DNA from: Begonia masoniana
Taxonomy: Eukaryota > Streptophyta > Magnoliopsida > Cucurbitales > Begoniaceae
Assembly (NCBI GenBank): GCA_022432975.1
Contig: CM039509.1
Coordinates: forward strand, 43,124,209 to 43,188,208
Reading direction: 5' to 3'
Length of the DNA: 64,000 bases
Shown: piece after piece, positions 21,654 through 32,103 of the stretch
Numbering within the stretch: the stretch's first letter is position 1
Layout: the number at the start of each line of letters is the position of its first letter
Notes under the pieces: model-generated
What the model was told of the DNA's origin: nothing
The model's database searches: none
What the model saw: only the letters and a program-made list of their open reading frames with translations
Made by a program: the position numbers and the translations under genes

Positions 21654-24445
21654 TGTAATATCCGGCTTGTACGGATTTTTGGATATATTATATTATATTA
21701 TTATTTCATTATATAATGATATTTTTGGTAAATATATCAAATCAGGTCCGTTTTACAAAAAGAAAGCGTCATTACGATCCTAACGACTAATTGGAATTTT
21801 AAGGAAATTATGGGAATTTTCGGTGATTAACCGCTATATTCCGAGTAAATACCTATATCGTAATATAATTGACGTTTTAGTAAAAATAGTAAATGGAGTC
21901 CAAATTGAGAACGGACAGTTTTGATAAAGCTCTGGTAATGAATAGGAGTTATTGGCAAAATATGGAGTTTTCGAGAATCCGAATCGTTAGCCGATTAACG
22001 AAACGAAGGACGAAACAAGAGCTAAGGGCAAAATGGTAATTTGCAAACCAAATTTTATAAAATAACAAATCACTTCTTCTCTCCCTCACTTCTCTTTTCT
22101 TCTCTGGAGCTCACGAACCAGAGAGCGATTCCTCACGCGAGCCGTCGACGACTTCGACGATTCTGACCTCCGTTCTCTTCCGTTTCTCCTCCGTTCTTCG
22201 TTATTTTTCCTCCTCTCGCTATCCTAGGTATGAATCTACTTTCTTAGAGCGTTTATTTCGATTTCTACGAAGTTTAAATAATTAGGGTTTCGTTTAGGTT
22301 TCGATTTAAAATGCGATTTAGGGTTCGTAATTAATAGGTTAGCTGTGATTAAGTGTATATTGAACGTATTGGACGTTATTGGACGAAGAAAGATCAATTT
22401 GTGAAAAAGTATAAATTTGTGAAATTTCGGGTTTTCGGAAATAACTCGTAACATGGATTTTCAGATTTATCGAGCGTTAAGTCGTTGTTTAAAAACTTCG
22501 ATTTGTTAAATTAAGGATTTTATTAGTTTGGACATTAATAGTTTAAATTGGTTTTAACGACGAATATCGTGTTTTGTCTCAGACACGCGACTCCCGTAGA
22601 CGAAGCTTGAGATTCAGCGCGCTCAAGGTAAGTTCTCGTGACTTACTCTGGCCGATCGGCCTACACCGTACTTCGATTTAGCGTCGAGGATCTTAAAAGA
22701 TTGTTTGTTTATTGCTTTGGTTGGGTAGTTTAGAGTTAGTTACTTTATAGGTTGATTGCGTTACAGTCTTGATGGTATGCACGTTCTGTTGTATGTTTAA
22801 ATTCTGATATGAACTGTTCATGCATCACGAGTTTTAATGAAAAGCATGAAAATGAATTTCCGCATGATGTTTTAGAAAATGGCGATGTGGCCTGGAGAGG
22901 GGCAGGACCTACTGTGGAGGCCGATTACGGGCTTGTCACAGTACCACATCTATTATGTACTCGCAATGTGGCCTGAAGAGGGGCATGACCTATTGTGGAG
23001 GCCGACTACGGGCTTGTCACAATACCACATTTATTATGCACTCATATTTATGGTCACGCGAGGTGGGGCTCAGGCACGGCTGTACGTGTTGTAAGCGTGT
23101 ACCCCCCTCTTCTAACCGCACGGGGTAGTCCGATCGCTGGATGGGCCCCCTTCGGTTAGGATGTTGAGATCTCGGTGACACCCACAGATGTAAAGTAAAG
23201 AAAATGCTGCATGATTTCTGAATTCATATGCATAGCACAGCATGTAGTTGCATTTACTTGAGCTTACTGAGATTTCAATATCTTATATGTGTCTGTATAG
23301 TGTAGGTGACATTATAGGTGACGTAGATCCAGGTGAGGACGATGTTCCTCCTTCTGATGTCTGAGGCAGTTGATGGATGATGGCCCGTAGGAGTGCGTTG
23401 GTGCAGTCGGCGCGTTTTGACCCGTGGGGAGTATGTATAGATTCTGAGGGCTGATTTGGAATGTTTTGGGTGATAGAATCTCTGTAAAGATAGACGTTTT
23501 AGGATGCTCAGTTTTGTATAGTTGATAGGTTGGTATTTCGATGTTTTTAAACGCTTTTGAACTGTATTCTGGAACTGCTGGGTGTTTTCTTTGATTTCTA
23601 AACAGGAGGGTTTGTTTAGGTTTTAAATATATCCACGCAGTTGGATTTCGCAAAGTCCGCTGTAAGTTGGTCGATTAAGTTATAGGTTAATTGTTGTCAT
23701 TGTTGAGAAATTGGTATAGGTGAGGTTGCTATGAGTTTTGCTCTCTGGAATCCAGAGAGCATTGTTGTGAAAGTGAAAGAAACAGGGAGGAAGAAGGATG
23801 CACGGTCGCTGCACTGCAGTGCAGCGATCGATCTCTGCAAATGCAGAGATCGATCGCTGATCGATCCCTGCAAGGCAGAGATCGATCGCTGACCGATCCC
23901 TGCAATGCAGAGATCGATCGCTGACCGATCCCTGCAATGCAGAGATCGATCGCTGACCGATCCCTGCAATGCAGAGATCGATCGCTGACCGATCCCTGCA
24001 AGGCAGAGATCGATCGCTGATCGATCCCTGCAATGCAGAGATCGATCGCTGACCGATCCCTGCAACGCAGAGATCGATCGCTGACCGATCCCTGCAATGC
24101 AGAGATCGATCGCTGTCCCTTTTTGTCACGGTTGGACAGTTTTGTCCTCTCTTCGGTTTTCTATTTTAATTACAATTTTAAATGTTTTAAGTTTTATTAA
24201 ATTAAATTAGTTTACGTCTTAAACTCTCTTCGGTTTTCTATTTTAATTACAATTTTAAATGTTTTAAGTTTTATTAAATTAAATTAGTTTACGTCTTAAA
24301 CGATTTACCAAACGAACTTCGATTTCGATTCCTGTTTCGGTTTCGATTTCAATTCTGCTTAACATTAGGCTTAAAGTTTATAAGGTGTAAATTAAAAATG
24401 AAAAATTTATACGGGGAAATTGGGTACAGTTTTAGGGTCGTTACA
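21654..24445 (+). repeat. 3' LTR of element A (2792 bp)
   Basis: Uninterrupted copy from TGTAATATCC to GTTACA, followed by the TTTTC duplication. It contains the 81-bp repeat pair (about 22884-23045), a CTCTCTGGAATCCAGAGAG hairpin (about 23741), the 32-bp satellite (23840-24115), and a roughly 77-bp tandem duplication near 24150-24303 that the 5' LTR also has (13096-13254), so it predates insertion. Confidence 0.93.
23840..24115 (+). repeat. 32-bp palindromic tandem repeat, 9 copies, in A 3' LTR
   Basis: Nine copies of a unit centred on GCAGAGATCGATCGCTG and CGATCCCTGC; each unit can fold on itself (GCGATCGATC is near-palindromic). The 5' LTR keeps only the last unit because the rest lies in its deleted part. 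Confidence 0.92.
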
Positions 24446-24450
24446 TTTTC

Positions 24451-24998
24451 CTTTGAGAGACGAGTTGTTTAACTCAACATTTTTGTGTGGACTCGCCTTT
24501 GACTAAATTTACCCCAAGTTAATAATTTTGAACAACTAATATATTATTTTTTTAACACTCTAGTCTCTAAAACTTATGACACTATTTTTACATGAATTAT
24601 GTCGCTCAAATCTAAATGATTCAAATTTTTCTACTTCGAACTACTCATTACCCAGGTTTGGTGGCTCGATTCTTTTTCGAGAGTATTGTCGTTCTTCTCA
24701 TATCTATTGCGATCCACACGCACGGTTCGTTACAAGAACATTCGTGCATCTAATCGCAAAGCCTAATTACATCACATAACATAGCATGACGAAAGCTATG
24801 GGAATTCTCTTTTTTTGTTTATAAGCATCTTTATGGGGTTCATTAGCTGCCATATCCTCCTTGTTTCTCTTTTAAATATACATCCACTGCAGTTTCCTTT
24901 TAGCCCATGTTTTCTTCATTCATAATAGAAGAGCCCTCTCGGTCGCTCCTCTCCTCCGACCATCTTTTTCTTTGATTCCTCCCATTTTCATATCCAGT
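24451..24998 (+). promoter_or_regulatory. Upstream region of the SKS gene
   Basis: DNA between the right end of element A and the SKS ATG. It is AT-rich; a TATA-like TTTAAATATACAT lies near 24869. No coding frame or repeat recognised. Element A sits about 550 bp from the start codon, so it may border the promoter. Confidence 0.4.
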
Positions 24999-25336
24999 AT
25001 GCTGTTAAGTCGATCGTCATGGACTTTTCTGTTGCACTTTGGAATTGCGTATGCTGTTTTGGGTGGTGTTTATGGGGAAGATCCTAGTAGATTTTTCGAC
25101 TGGAATATCACCTATGGTGATATATATCCTCTGGGTGTTCGTCAACAGGTTGAATATTTTATTATAATCTTTCATATTTTTTGGGACGATTTATCTTACT
25201 TTTCTTGTGTTAGCGTTGCTGTAGGGAATTCTGATAAATGGACAGTTTCCAGGCCCGGATATATTCTGTGTTACAAACGATAATCTCATCATTAATGTTC
25301 GCAATAGTTTGCCTGAACCTTTCCTCATTTCCTGGT

Positions 25337-25389
<53 letters not shown>

Positions 25390-27428
25390 ACAAGGTTTCT
25401 CCATGAAAGTGGAGGACAAGTGATGAACGCAGCCTAAAAGAGTCTTCTGTTTATTGGATTCATGCTCAAGTTAGCATAAATCACTAGAAATATTGCATAT
25501 TTTTACCTCGTCATCTTTCTGTTCACTCATTCAAACTATTCTCTTTTAAAGAATGGGTTTCCTCTAATGGACTCCATTGAGGGTTCCTTGCGTGCATCAA
25601 AGTTCAAAGAACGATCTGGCGCCATCATTTGATTGTATTAAATTAGACTTGATTACTCTGGTTTTTAACGTTGTGAAAATTGACAAATTTGATCATAAAC
25701 ACACAGAAAATTACCCGTAATCCCCCAAAAAAACAAGACAATTTACTACTAAGATTCATGACGATTAGTAAAGTTAAATCAGTTTTGGGCAAACGCGAGT
25801 AATGTGGTTTTAAGAAACTTGCAGGAATGGAGTGCAACAGAGGAAAAATTCCTACCAAGATGGAGTGTACGGAACAAATTGCCCGATTCCTCCCGGCAAA
25901 AACTTCACCTACAAACTTCAAATGAAAGATCAAATCGGCACCTTCTTTTACTTCCCATCTCTTGCTTTTCACAAAGCCGCCGGCGGTTTTGGTGCCATCA
26001 GAATCCTCAGCCGGCCAAGGATTCCGGTCCCTTTTCCGGAACCCGCAGCAGACTACACCCTTCTGATTGGAGATTGGTACCTCACCAATCACAAGGTCGT
26101 TGAAAAAACATGGTGTTATACGATTCATAATTCTCTAATTATTGGAATGATTTATGCGTTCTCTATTTTGTCATTTTCAGAAGTTGCAGAACATTTTGGA
26201 CGGTGGTCATCGGCTTCCTTTTCCCGACGGAGTTCTTATTAATGGCCGGGGTTCTAATGCGACCTCGTTCACCATTGAACAAGGGAAAACTTACAGGCTT
26301 AGAATAACAAATGTGGGTCTTCAAAATTCACTCAATTTCCGAATTCAAGGCCACAAGATGAAGCTCGTTGAAGTGGAGGGGACTCACACCGTCCAAACTA
26401 CTTACTCGTTACTTGATGTCCATGTAGGCCAGTCTTACTCTGTGCTCATAACAGCTGATCAGCCCCCTCTTGACTATTACATCGCAGTCTCCACCCGGTT
26501 CAGCTCTAAAGTTCTCACCACCATCGCCACCCTTCACTACAACAATGGCGTAGGTTCAGTGGTCGGGCAAGTTCCCGGCGGACCCACCGACCAAATCAAC
26601 TGGTCTTTAAACCAGGCTCGTTCAATCAGGACTAACCTCACAGCGAGTGGCCCCCGACCAAACCCACAAGGATCATATCACTATGGTTTCAATAACGTAT
26701 CGAGAACCATTGTTTTGGAGAGCTCGGCTGCTCAAGTTGGTGGGAAACAAAGATATGCAGTTAACAGTGTGTCCTTTATGGAAGCTGATACACCTCTTAA
26801 ACTAGCCGATTACTTCAAAATTCTGGGTGTGTACAAAGTTGGGAGCATTCCAGATAGTCCAACTGGGAAGAGGATGTACCTTGAGACTTCAGTAATGGGG
26901 GCTGATTTCAGAGCCTTTGTTGAAATTGTTTTCTTGAACAAAGAGAATATTGTCCAAAGTTGGCACCTCGATGGATACTCCTTCTGGGTTGTCGGGTGAG
27001 AATTCGGATTTCGCCTGTTTAAATAACTCAATCAGTCTGTCTTTGTTTAAATTGTAGACCTTTGAAACGCAGGATGGACGGTGGAGCGTGGACTCCAGCA
27101 AGCCGGAAACAGTACAATCTCATAGATGCAGTATCTCGTTGCACCACACAGGTTAGCAGCTAAATCTAATAATGTAAAAACCGAAGAACATCAGTTAATT
27201 TATAAAAGGAAAGGTTTGATCTCACAGGTATATCCGAAATCATGGACTGCCATTTATGTGGCGCTTGATAACGTTGGAATGTGGAACTTGAGGGCAGAGT
27301 TTTGGGCAAGACGGTATCTGGGCCAGCAATTTTATCTTCGAGTATACTCACCTGTGCTCGCCATTAGAGATGAGTACCTTCTTCCAGACAATGCTCTTCT
27401 CTGCGGGAGGGCTGGGCAAGACAATTAG
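24999..27428 (+). CDS. SKU5-similar (SKS) multicopper-oxidase-like protein
   Basis: Six exons: 24999-25148, 25225-25334, 25825-26095, 26181-26995, 27073-27151, 27228-27428; all introns GT-AG, spliced length 1626 nt, 541 aa. Signal peptide at residues 1 to about 25 (LLHFGIAYAVLGGVYG), then the SKS-typical start FFDWNITYGDIYPLGVRQQ. Three cupredoxin domains follow: GILINGQFPGP, NGVQQRKNSYQDGVYGTNCP, and near the end QSWHLDGYSFWVVGMDGG and QVYPKSWTAIYVALDNVG. The copper-ligand HWHG/HCH motifs of true laccases and ascorbate oxidases are absent, as known for SKU5/SKS proteins, so oxidase activity is unlikely; family members act at the cell wall in growth and pollen tubes. No GPI-type C-terminus, which favours the pollen-type SKS/Bp10 branch over SKU5 itself. 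Intron 2 holds a CT microsatellite. No breaks. Confidence 0.93.
25342..25385 (+). repeat. (CT)n microsatellite in SKS intron 2
   Basis: About 22 CT units only 7 bases after the intron 2 donor (CTG|GTCAGA). Confidence 0.97.
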
Positions 27429-28207
27429 ATCTTTGTAGCGAACGAGAGGTGCTGATGCTGATGACTTGCAGAGTGTGTACCTGCTACTATACCTCCAATT
27501 TTTTCACAGTCTTTCCCATTCTTCGCTACATAAAAATATTAGTCCTTTCTCTTTACAATTACACCCGCACAGGATAAGTATATTCACTTTATTCAAACAA
27601 TGAAAGTTCCACTTCCAATTAGGCCACTATTCTACACAGATTCCGTAGTTAGTATAAGAATGGTACATCGTTAGCAACATAATCACCCAACCCAAAGGCG
27701 AGTTGTCAGTTATAATCACCTCTAATCTAGATTTTTAGATATATCAAAATCATTGCGACACGTCTCCTTTTTACAAATTCAAAAGGTCACAACACATTTT
27801 GAGGAAACTTATAGATATGTTGAAAATCGTAGCAGTCTGATTGAGACTGACATCAGCAGTGTGCTCATTTTCAAAATAACACAAGCTCTAGTATACAGGT
27901 GAAAGTCCTATTTAGTCCCAAAAACATTTACTCTGAATTTTTGAACTCATGATTGCAGGCCATTATTCAACAGTAAATACAACCATTAAACTACTATTTG
28001 ATCAGGCTTGCATACACATACTGAGTGACCAGGACCGGGAAGGAAACACGCACAGGCTGCAAGTCAAAATCTCTGGCACGCTATTCCTCCATCCAAAGAA
28101 GACAAAGGAACTTGAACAGTATTTGAATTTGAACCCATCCAATCACTCCGCAATCTAACCATGGAAATTCATAGATCAGGGTATAATCAAAGGTTGACGA
28201 TAACAAT
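27429..28207. other. Intergenic region 3' of SKS gene
   Basis: 3' UTR of the SKS gene followed by AT-rich DNA up to element D. I recognise no gene, repeat or RNA; short open frames (e.g. 27949-28158) have no recognisable motif. Confidence 0.5.
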
Positions 28208-28212
28208 GTTAA

Positions 28213-28500
28213 TGGTATGTAAAACTATTATGTAGAATTTGTTATTGAATGCTTCAAAAGAATCAAGAGAACAATACAGAAGTAGACTAGCTATCTACCA
28301 CACTACACATCAAGAAGGGTTATAAGAGTCCTCTCTTTCCGCACTAAACACAAAAACCTCTGAATACCACTTTCCCCTTTTACCTTACTCTACTTAACCC
28401 CCCCCTTGCTTAATCTCCTAACAACTGACTTAGCTCAGTAACTTCAACTCTTTACTCTTTCCGCCTTCTAGAATATGTAAACCTCAGAAGAGGTTTATCA
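28213..28500 (-). repeat. 3' LTR of element D
   Basis: 288 bp, about 80% similar to 34329-34601 with several indels, so D is old. It is bordered inward by the purine-rich GGGCGGGAGTAA (minus strand). Confidence 0.8.
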
Positions 28501-28559
28501 TTACTCCCGCCCTATGCGAAACTTTGTCTTCAAGGTTAAAGCTTGAAAAATGGGGTCGT

Positions 28560-29690
28560 ATTTGCTCAAAGTCATCCCAAGTTGCTTCATAAGAGGAAGA
28601 AGCTTCCATTTGACCAGCACTGTCATTGCTTACGAACATCTAATATAGTCTCTAGTTCCACTTCCCATTCAGACTTCGCTATTAATATCTTTGGTAATGG
28701 AATGATTTCCCATACTCCACCCTTAACTTTCTTGAGTAATGACACATGGAAGACAAGGTGAATTCTTGATGTAGCCCGGCAACAACAGCTTATACGCCAT
28801 CATTCCAACATGTTGTAGAATTTCAAAAGGGTCGAAATATTGTGGGGAAAGCTTCTCATTTCTTTTAACGGCCCACAGATTCCCCTACTTCAAAAACAAT
28901 ATCCCTTCTTTTCTTGTTAGCTGATTGCACAATCTGAGCTTGAACTCTACACAAATGGGATTTCAACAAGTCCAAAATGACATCTTTCTGAATTAACTGA
29001 CTATCAACTGCAGAGACCCCCAAATTTTTGAAGTATCCATCCGAAGAATAGTAGGTGGATCCCTTTTATACTCATGCCCGAAAAGAAGACATTCTATTAG
29101 CCGAATGGTAAAAACAATTATACCAAAATTCACCCCAGTGCAACCATTTGTACCACTCCTACAACTTGTCACAAGTAAAACACCTCAAATAAGTCTCTAA
29201 TGTCATGTTCACTACCTCTGAGTGTCCATCAATTTCGGAAGGTAAGCCAAGCTGAATTTAAGCATTGACCCATGCAATTGGATTAGTTCCTTCCAAAAAA
29301 GACTTGTAAATACCTTATCTTATCTCTATCTGGTACTAGGGACTTCAACATTCTATGAAAACAAAATATATTCTGAATAAGATTTCTCAGCCGCTGCCTG
29401 ATCAGAATAGGAATGATGGACTATAAAGTAGCATATTTGCTCAACCTATCAACCACTACCATAATTGTATCGTACCCATCTGATCTAGGCAATATCCTTT
29501 CAAATATCATTGGGAATCAACAATGGTTGTAACAATCTAGTTAGCGTGAAAGGTGCATAATTATTTCTTTGACAGATCATACATTTATTCACATAGCTTT
29601 TAATATCTCCCCTCATGCCAAACCAGAATGATTCGGCTGCTACCCTTCTACATGTTTTCGTCATTCCCGCATCACCATCCAACTAATTCT
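28560..29690 (-). pseudogene. Integrase remnant of element D
   Basis: Minus-strand fragments: zinc-binding part GMTKTCRRVAAESFWFGMRG...CMICQRNNYA (29682-29500), a core piece DGYDTIMVVVDRL (about 29480-29440), and a later piece with WLHWGEFWYN (about 29150-29100). It follows directly on the RNase H start, with the rest of RNase H missing. Several stops. Confidence 0.75.
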
Positions 29691-29694
29691 GCAT

Positions 29695-30055
29695 CAAGAC
29701 AGCTCCTAAGCCACTCCCAGAGGCATCTGTTTCAACAACAAAGGTCTCCTCAAAATTCGACAAAGCCAATACGAGAACAGTACACATTACCTTTTTAAGC
29801 TCTTCAAAAGCTTTTGTTGCGTCCTTACTCCAACAAAATGTATCTTTTTTTTAATTGCTCAGTGAGAGGCAAAGCAATTGACCAATATCCTGACACAAAT
29901 TTCCAATAATATCCTATCAAACTCAAAAATTCCATCAATTGTTTAAGGGATTTGAGTGTCAGACAATCGAGCATTGCTTGCACTTTACTAGGATCCACAT
30001 ACACATGTTTATGAGAAATGACATACCCCAAATACTCCAACCCTTGTCTGGCAAT
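29695..30055 (-). pseudogene. RT C-terminus and RNase H start of element D
   Basis: Minus-strand reading gives LGYVISHKHVYVDPSKVQAM (RT thumb/connection), FLSLIGYYWKFVSGY, then ETDASGSGLGAVL (RNase H start, about 29745). The TR-GAG insertion at 30061 splits it from the RT core at 32104-32600. Confidence 0.78.
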
Positions 30056-30060
30056 TAAAC

Positions 30061-32098
30061 TGATAGGTATCCTACTATTTTGATTTCTCAAAGAAAAAAA
30101 CAAGAACAACAAATTCACAGCCACTATCCAATTCTGTAGAGGAGTTCGAGAGCCTCTGCACCTCTCCCTATTTTCCCCCGTTTTTCCCCCCCATTTCCCT
30201 TCCCTCCTTCCCCTTATATAACCCACCAAATAACAAAATCCTAACAACTCTAACTAATTAACCCCTCTAATACCCCATTTACCCCTACATCTAATACATA
30301 ATTAAAATGTTACCCTACGATTCCTAACAATACTCACCGCCTAAACTTTCATCTTGTCTTCAAGGTGGAATTGAAAAAATTTGAACCGCCCTTATTCCCA
30401 CGCAATTCCCTTCCCCTTTGCTGTCCTTGCTTGAAGTGGAGAGTATCCCTCAATTGGACTTGGTGAGAACGTTTTCAGCTCAGACGACAGCTCGGGTGGG
30501 TCTGCTATTCTCGGTGTCTCTTCCTCTTTGCTCGGTGACTCCTCGACCGAGACCTTCTCCTCCTGACAAACAAGTACCAATAAATCCTTGGCCTTGCACC
30601 TGTAACCCGGAAGAAACCGTTCATCGCAACGATAACATAAACCTTTTTCTCTCCTCGATAGCAACTCGGCCTCTGTCAGTCGCCGGAGGGAAGACGCTGG
30701 TCGGAATGGATTTGCTGGGACCGACTTCCCATTCTGTTGTGTACGCTGGCTGGATAGGACTCGCCAGGGTTGGATGCGATGCATACACCTCTGAAGATGA
30801 CGACCCAGCTAGATGTGTGTACGCCTTTGGAGAAGACGATCCAGCTCGGGCTGAAGTTGCTGAGGCCGATGCTCCAAGATGGCGTGGCTGGACCGCTCAA
30901 TCGGGTTTGGGCGGTTCCTTTGCCTTCACCCCAGGGCCCGGGTCAACAATAGAATGGGCTGATGTCAATGAAGTGGGCTGGCCCAAACCCATTTCATCCA
31001 CGCCCGACCCGCGGTTCTGCAGAAGAGCGAGCTTGTCTTCCACCCTTTGCGCGACCAACATCATCTAGGCGATGCCGCTCGGTCGCAAAACCAGAAGCTC
31101 AACACGAATCTCCGGCCTCAACCCGGCCGCGAACTGTGCTTCCAATAGGTGCTCGGGTAGGTCGGAGAAGTGCGAGCCGGCTCGCTCGAACCTTTGGCGG
31201 TATTCCCTCATCGAATCTGTCTGCCTTAGTTGCAGAAATCTCTCCGTTAGAGTCCCCTCCAGCGATGCCCAAAATCGTTCCAGCAAAACATACCTGAAGT
31301 CCTTCCAGCTGCAAAATGGACGGCGCTGCTCTTCCCATTGGAACCACGCCAGAGCTTCGTTTTCCAAATGCACCGCCACCCATTGGAGCTTCTCATGCTC
31401 GGAGAGGGAATGAAATGCGAAGAACCTTTCCACCCTAAACAGCCAGTCGTCTGGATCACCTCCTGCGAAGACCGGCATCTCCATTCGCCGATTCAGGTAT
31501 TTCCCCTTCCCCTTCCACTCTTCTTCTCCACGTCTAGCCCGGGAATCTTCTCTTTGGCAACTAGATTGTCCCGTAGCTTCCTCGCCCAACTTTTGTTTTC
31601 CCTTGTCCTACTGTCTAGGAAGTGCCGAGCTCCCAGCTTCAGAGAGGGAGTTCAGCTTTGCCAGGATCATTACCATCTTACTTTTCACTTCCGAGATGAT
31701 CTTCCCCTGTTTTCCCAGTTCTTGCCACAGATCATCCTGTGTGCCCGGTTCTTCCGGTAGAGGCTGCTTCCCGGTCATTGTCTTAGGCTGTTTCTTACCG
31801 GCCATTCCCAGGTTTGCTCTGATACCAATAATAGGTATCCTACTATTTTGATTTCTCAAAGAAAAAAACAAGAACAACAAATCCACAGCCACCATCCAAT
31901 CCTGCAGAGGAGTTCGAGAGCCTCTGCACCTCTCCTTATTTTCCCCCATTTTTCCTCCCCGTTTCCCCTTCCCTCCTTCCCCTTATATAACCCACTAAAT
32001 AACAAAATCCTAACAACTCTAACCAATTAACCCCTCTGATACCTCATTTACCCCTACATCTAATACATAATTAAAATGTTAGCCTACGATTCCTAACA
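30061..32098 (-). mobile_element. Gag-only TR-GAG element nested in D, reverse strand
   Basis: LTRs 30061-30329 (269 bp) and 31829-32098 (270 bp), about 93% alike, flanked by the duplication TAAAC (30056-30060, 32099-32103). The minus strand has an exact primer site TGGTATCAGAGC (31827-31816) and one gag gene, but no protease, RT or integrase in the 1.5-kb interior. This is the layout described for TR-GAG non-autonomous elements. The LTRs lack an obvious purine tract other than GGCGGTGAGTAT before the 3' LTR. Confidence 0.88.
30392..31805 (-). pseudogene. gag of the TR-GAG element, interrupted
   Basis: Minus-strand ATG at 31805 (MAGKKQPKTM). Gag core at about 31520-31130 (PVFAGGDPDDWLFRVERFF, LQWVAVHLENEALAWFQW, RFLQLRQTDSMREYRQRFE) and a zinc-knuckle-like segment GLCYRCDERFLPGYRCK (about 30640). 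The frame is broken near 31610 and 31065 (stops/shifts), so it is a pseudogene unless these are sequence errors. About 470 codons if complete. Confidence 0.82.
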
Positions 32099-32103
32099 TA
32101 AAC

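Larger units (their letters stand above)
2790..24445 (+). mobile_element. Element A: Ty3/gypsy chromovirus (Tekay/Del-like), host of three nested insertions
   Basis: Long-LTR retrotransposon. 5' LTR 2790-13398 (interrupted by element B), tRNA-iMet primer site at 13403, gag-pol 13565-21613 (interrupted by Cassandra and solo LTR C), polypurine tract 21641-21653, 3' LTR 21654-24445. Pol order is protease, RT, RNase H, integrase and a C-terminal chromodomain-like segment, which marks a chromovirus. Flanked by TTTTC duplications. The two LTRs differ by scattered substitutions only, so the insertion looks fairly young, yet pol has two nonsense codons and two insertions, so it cannot be autonomous now. 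Confidence 0.93.

Noticed and set aside
23680..24129. Three overlapping minus-strand frames encoding RDRSAIDLC-like repeats
   Set aside because: Consequence of the 32-bp palindromic repeat in the A LTR; every frame is open. No protein expected.
30418..31413. Plus-strand frames of 111-216 aa
   Set aside because: Antisense to the TR-GAG gag; low-complexity composition and no domain.
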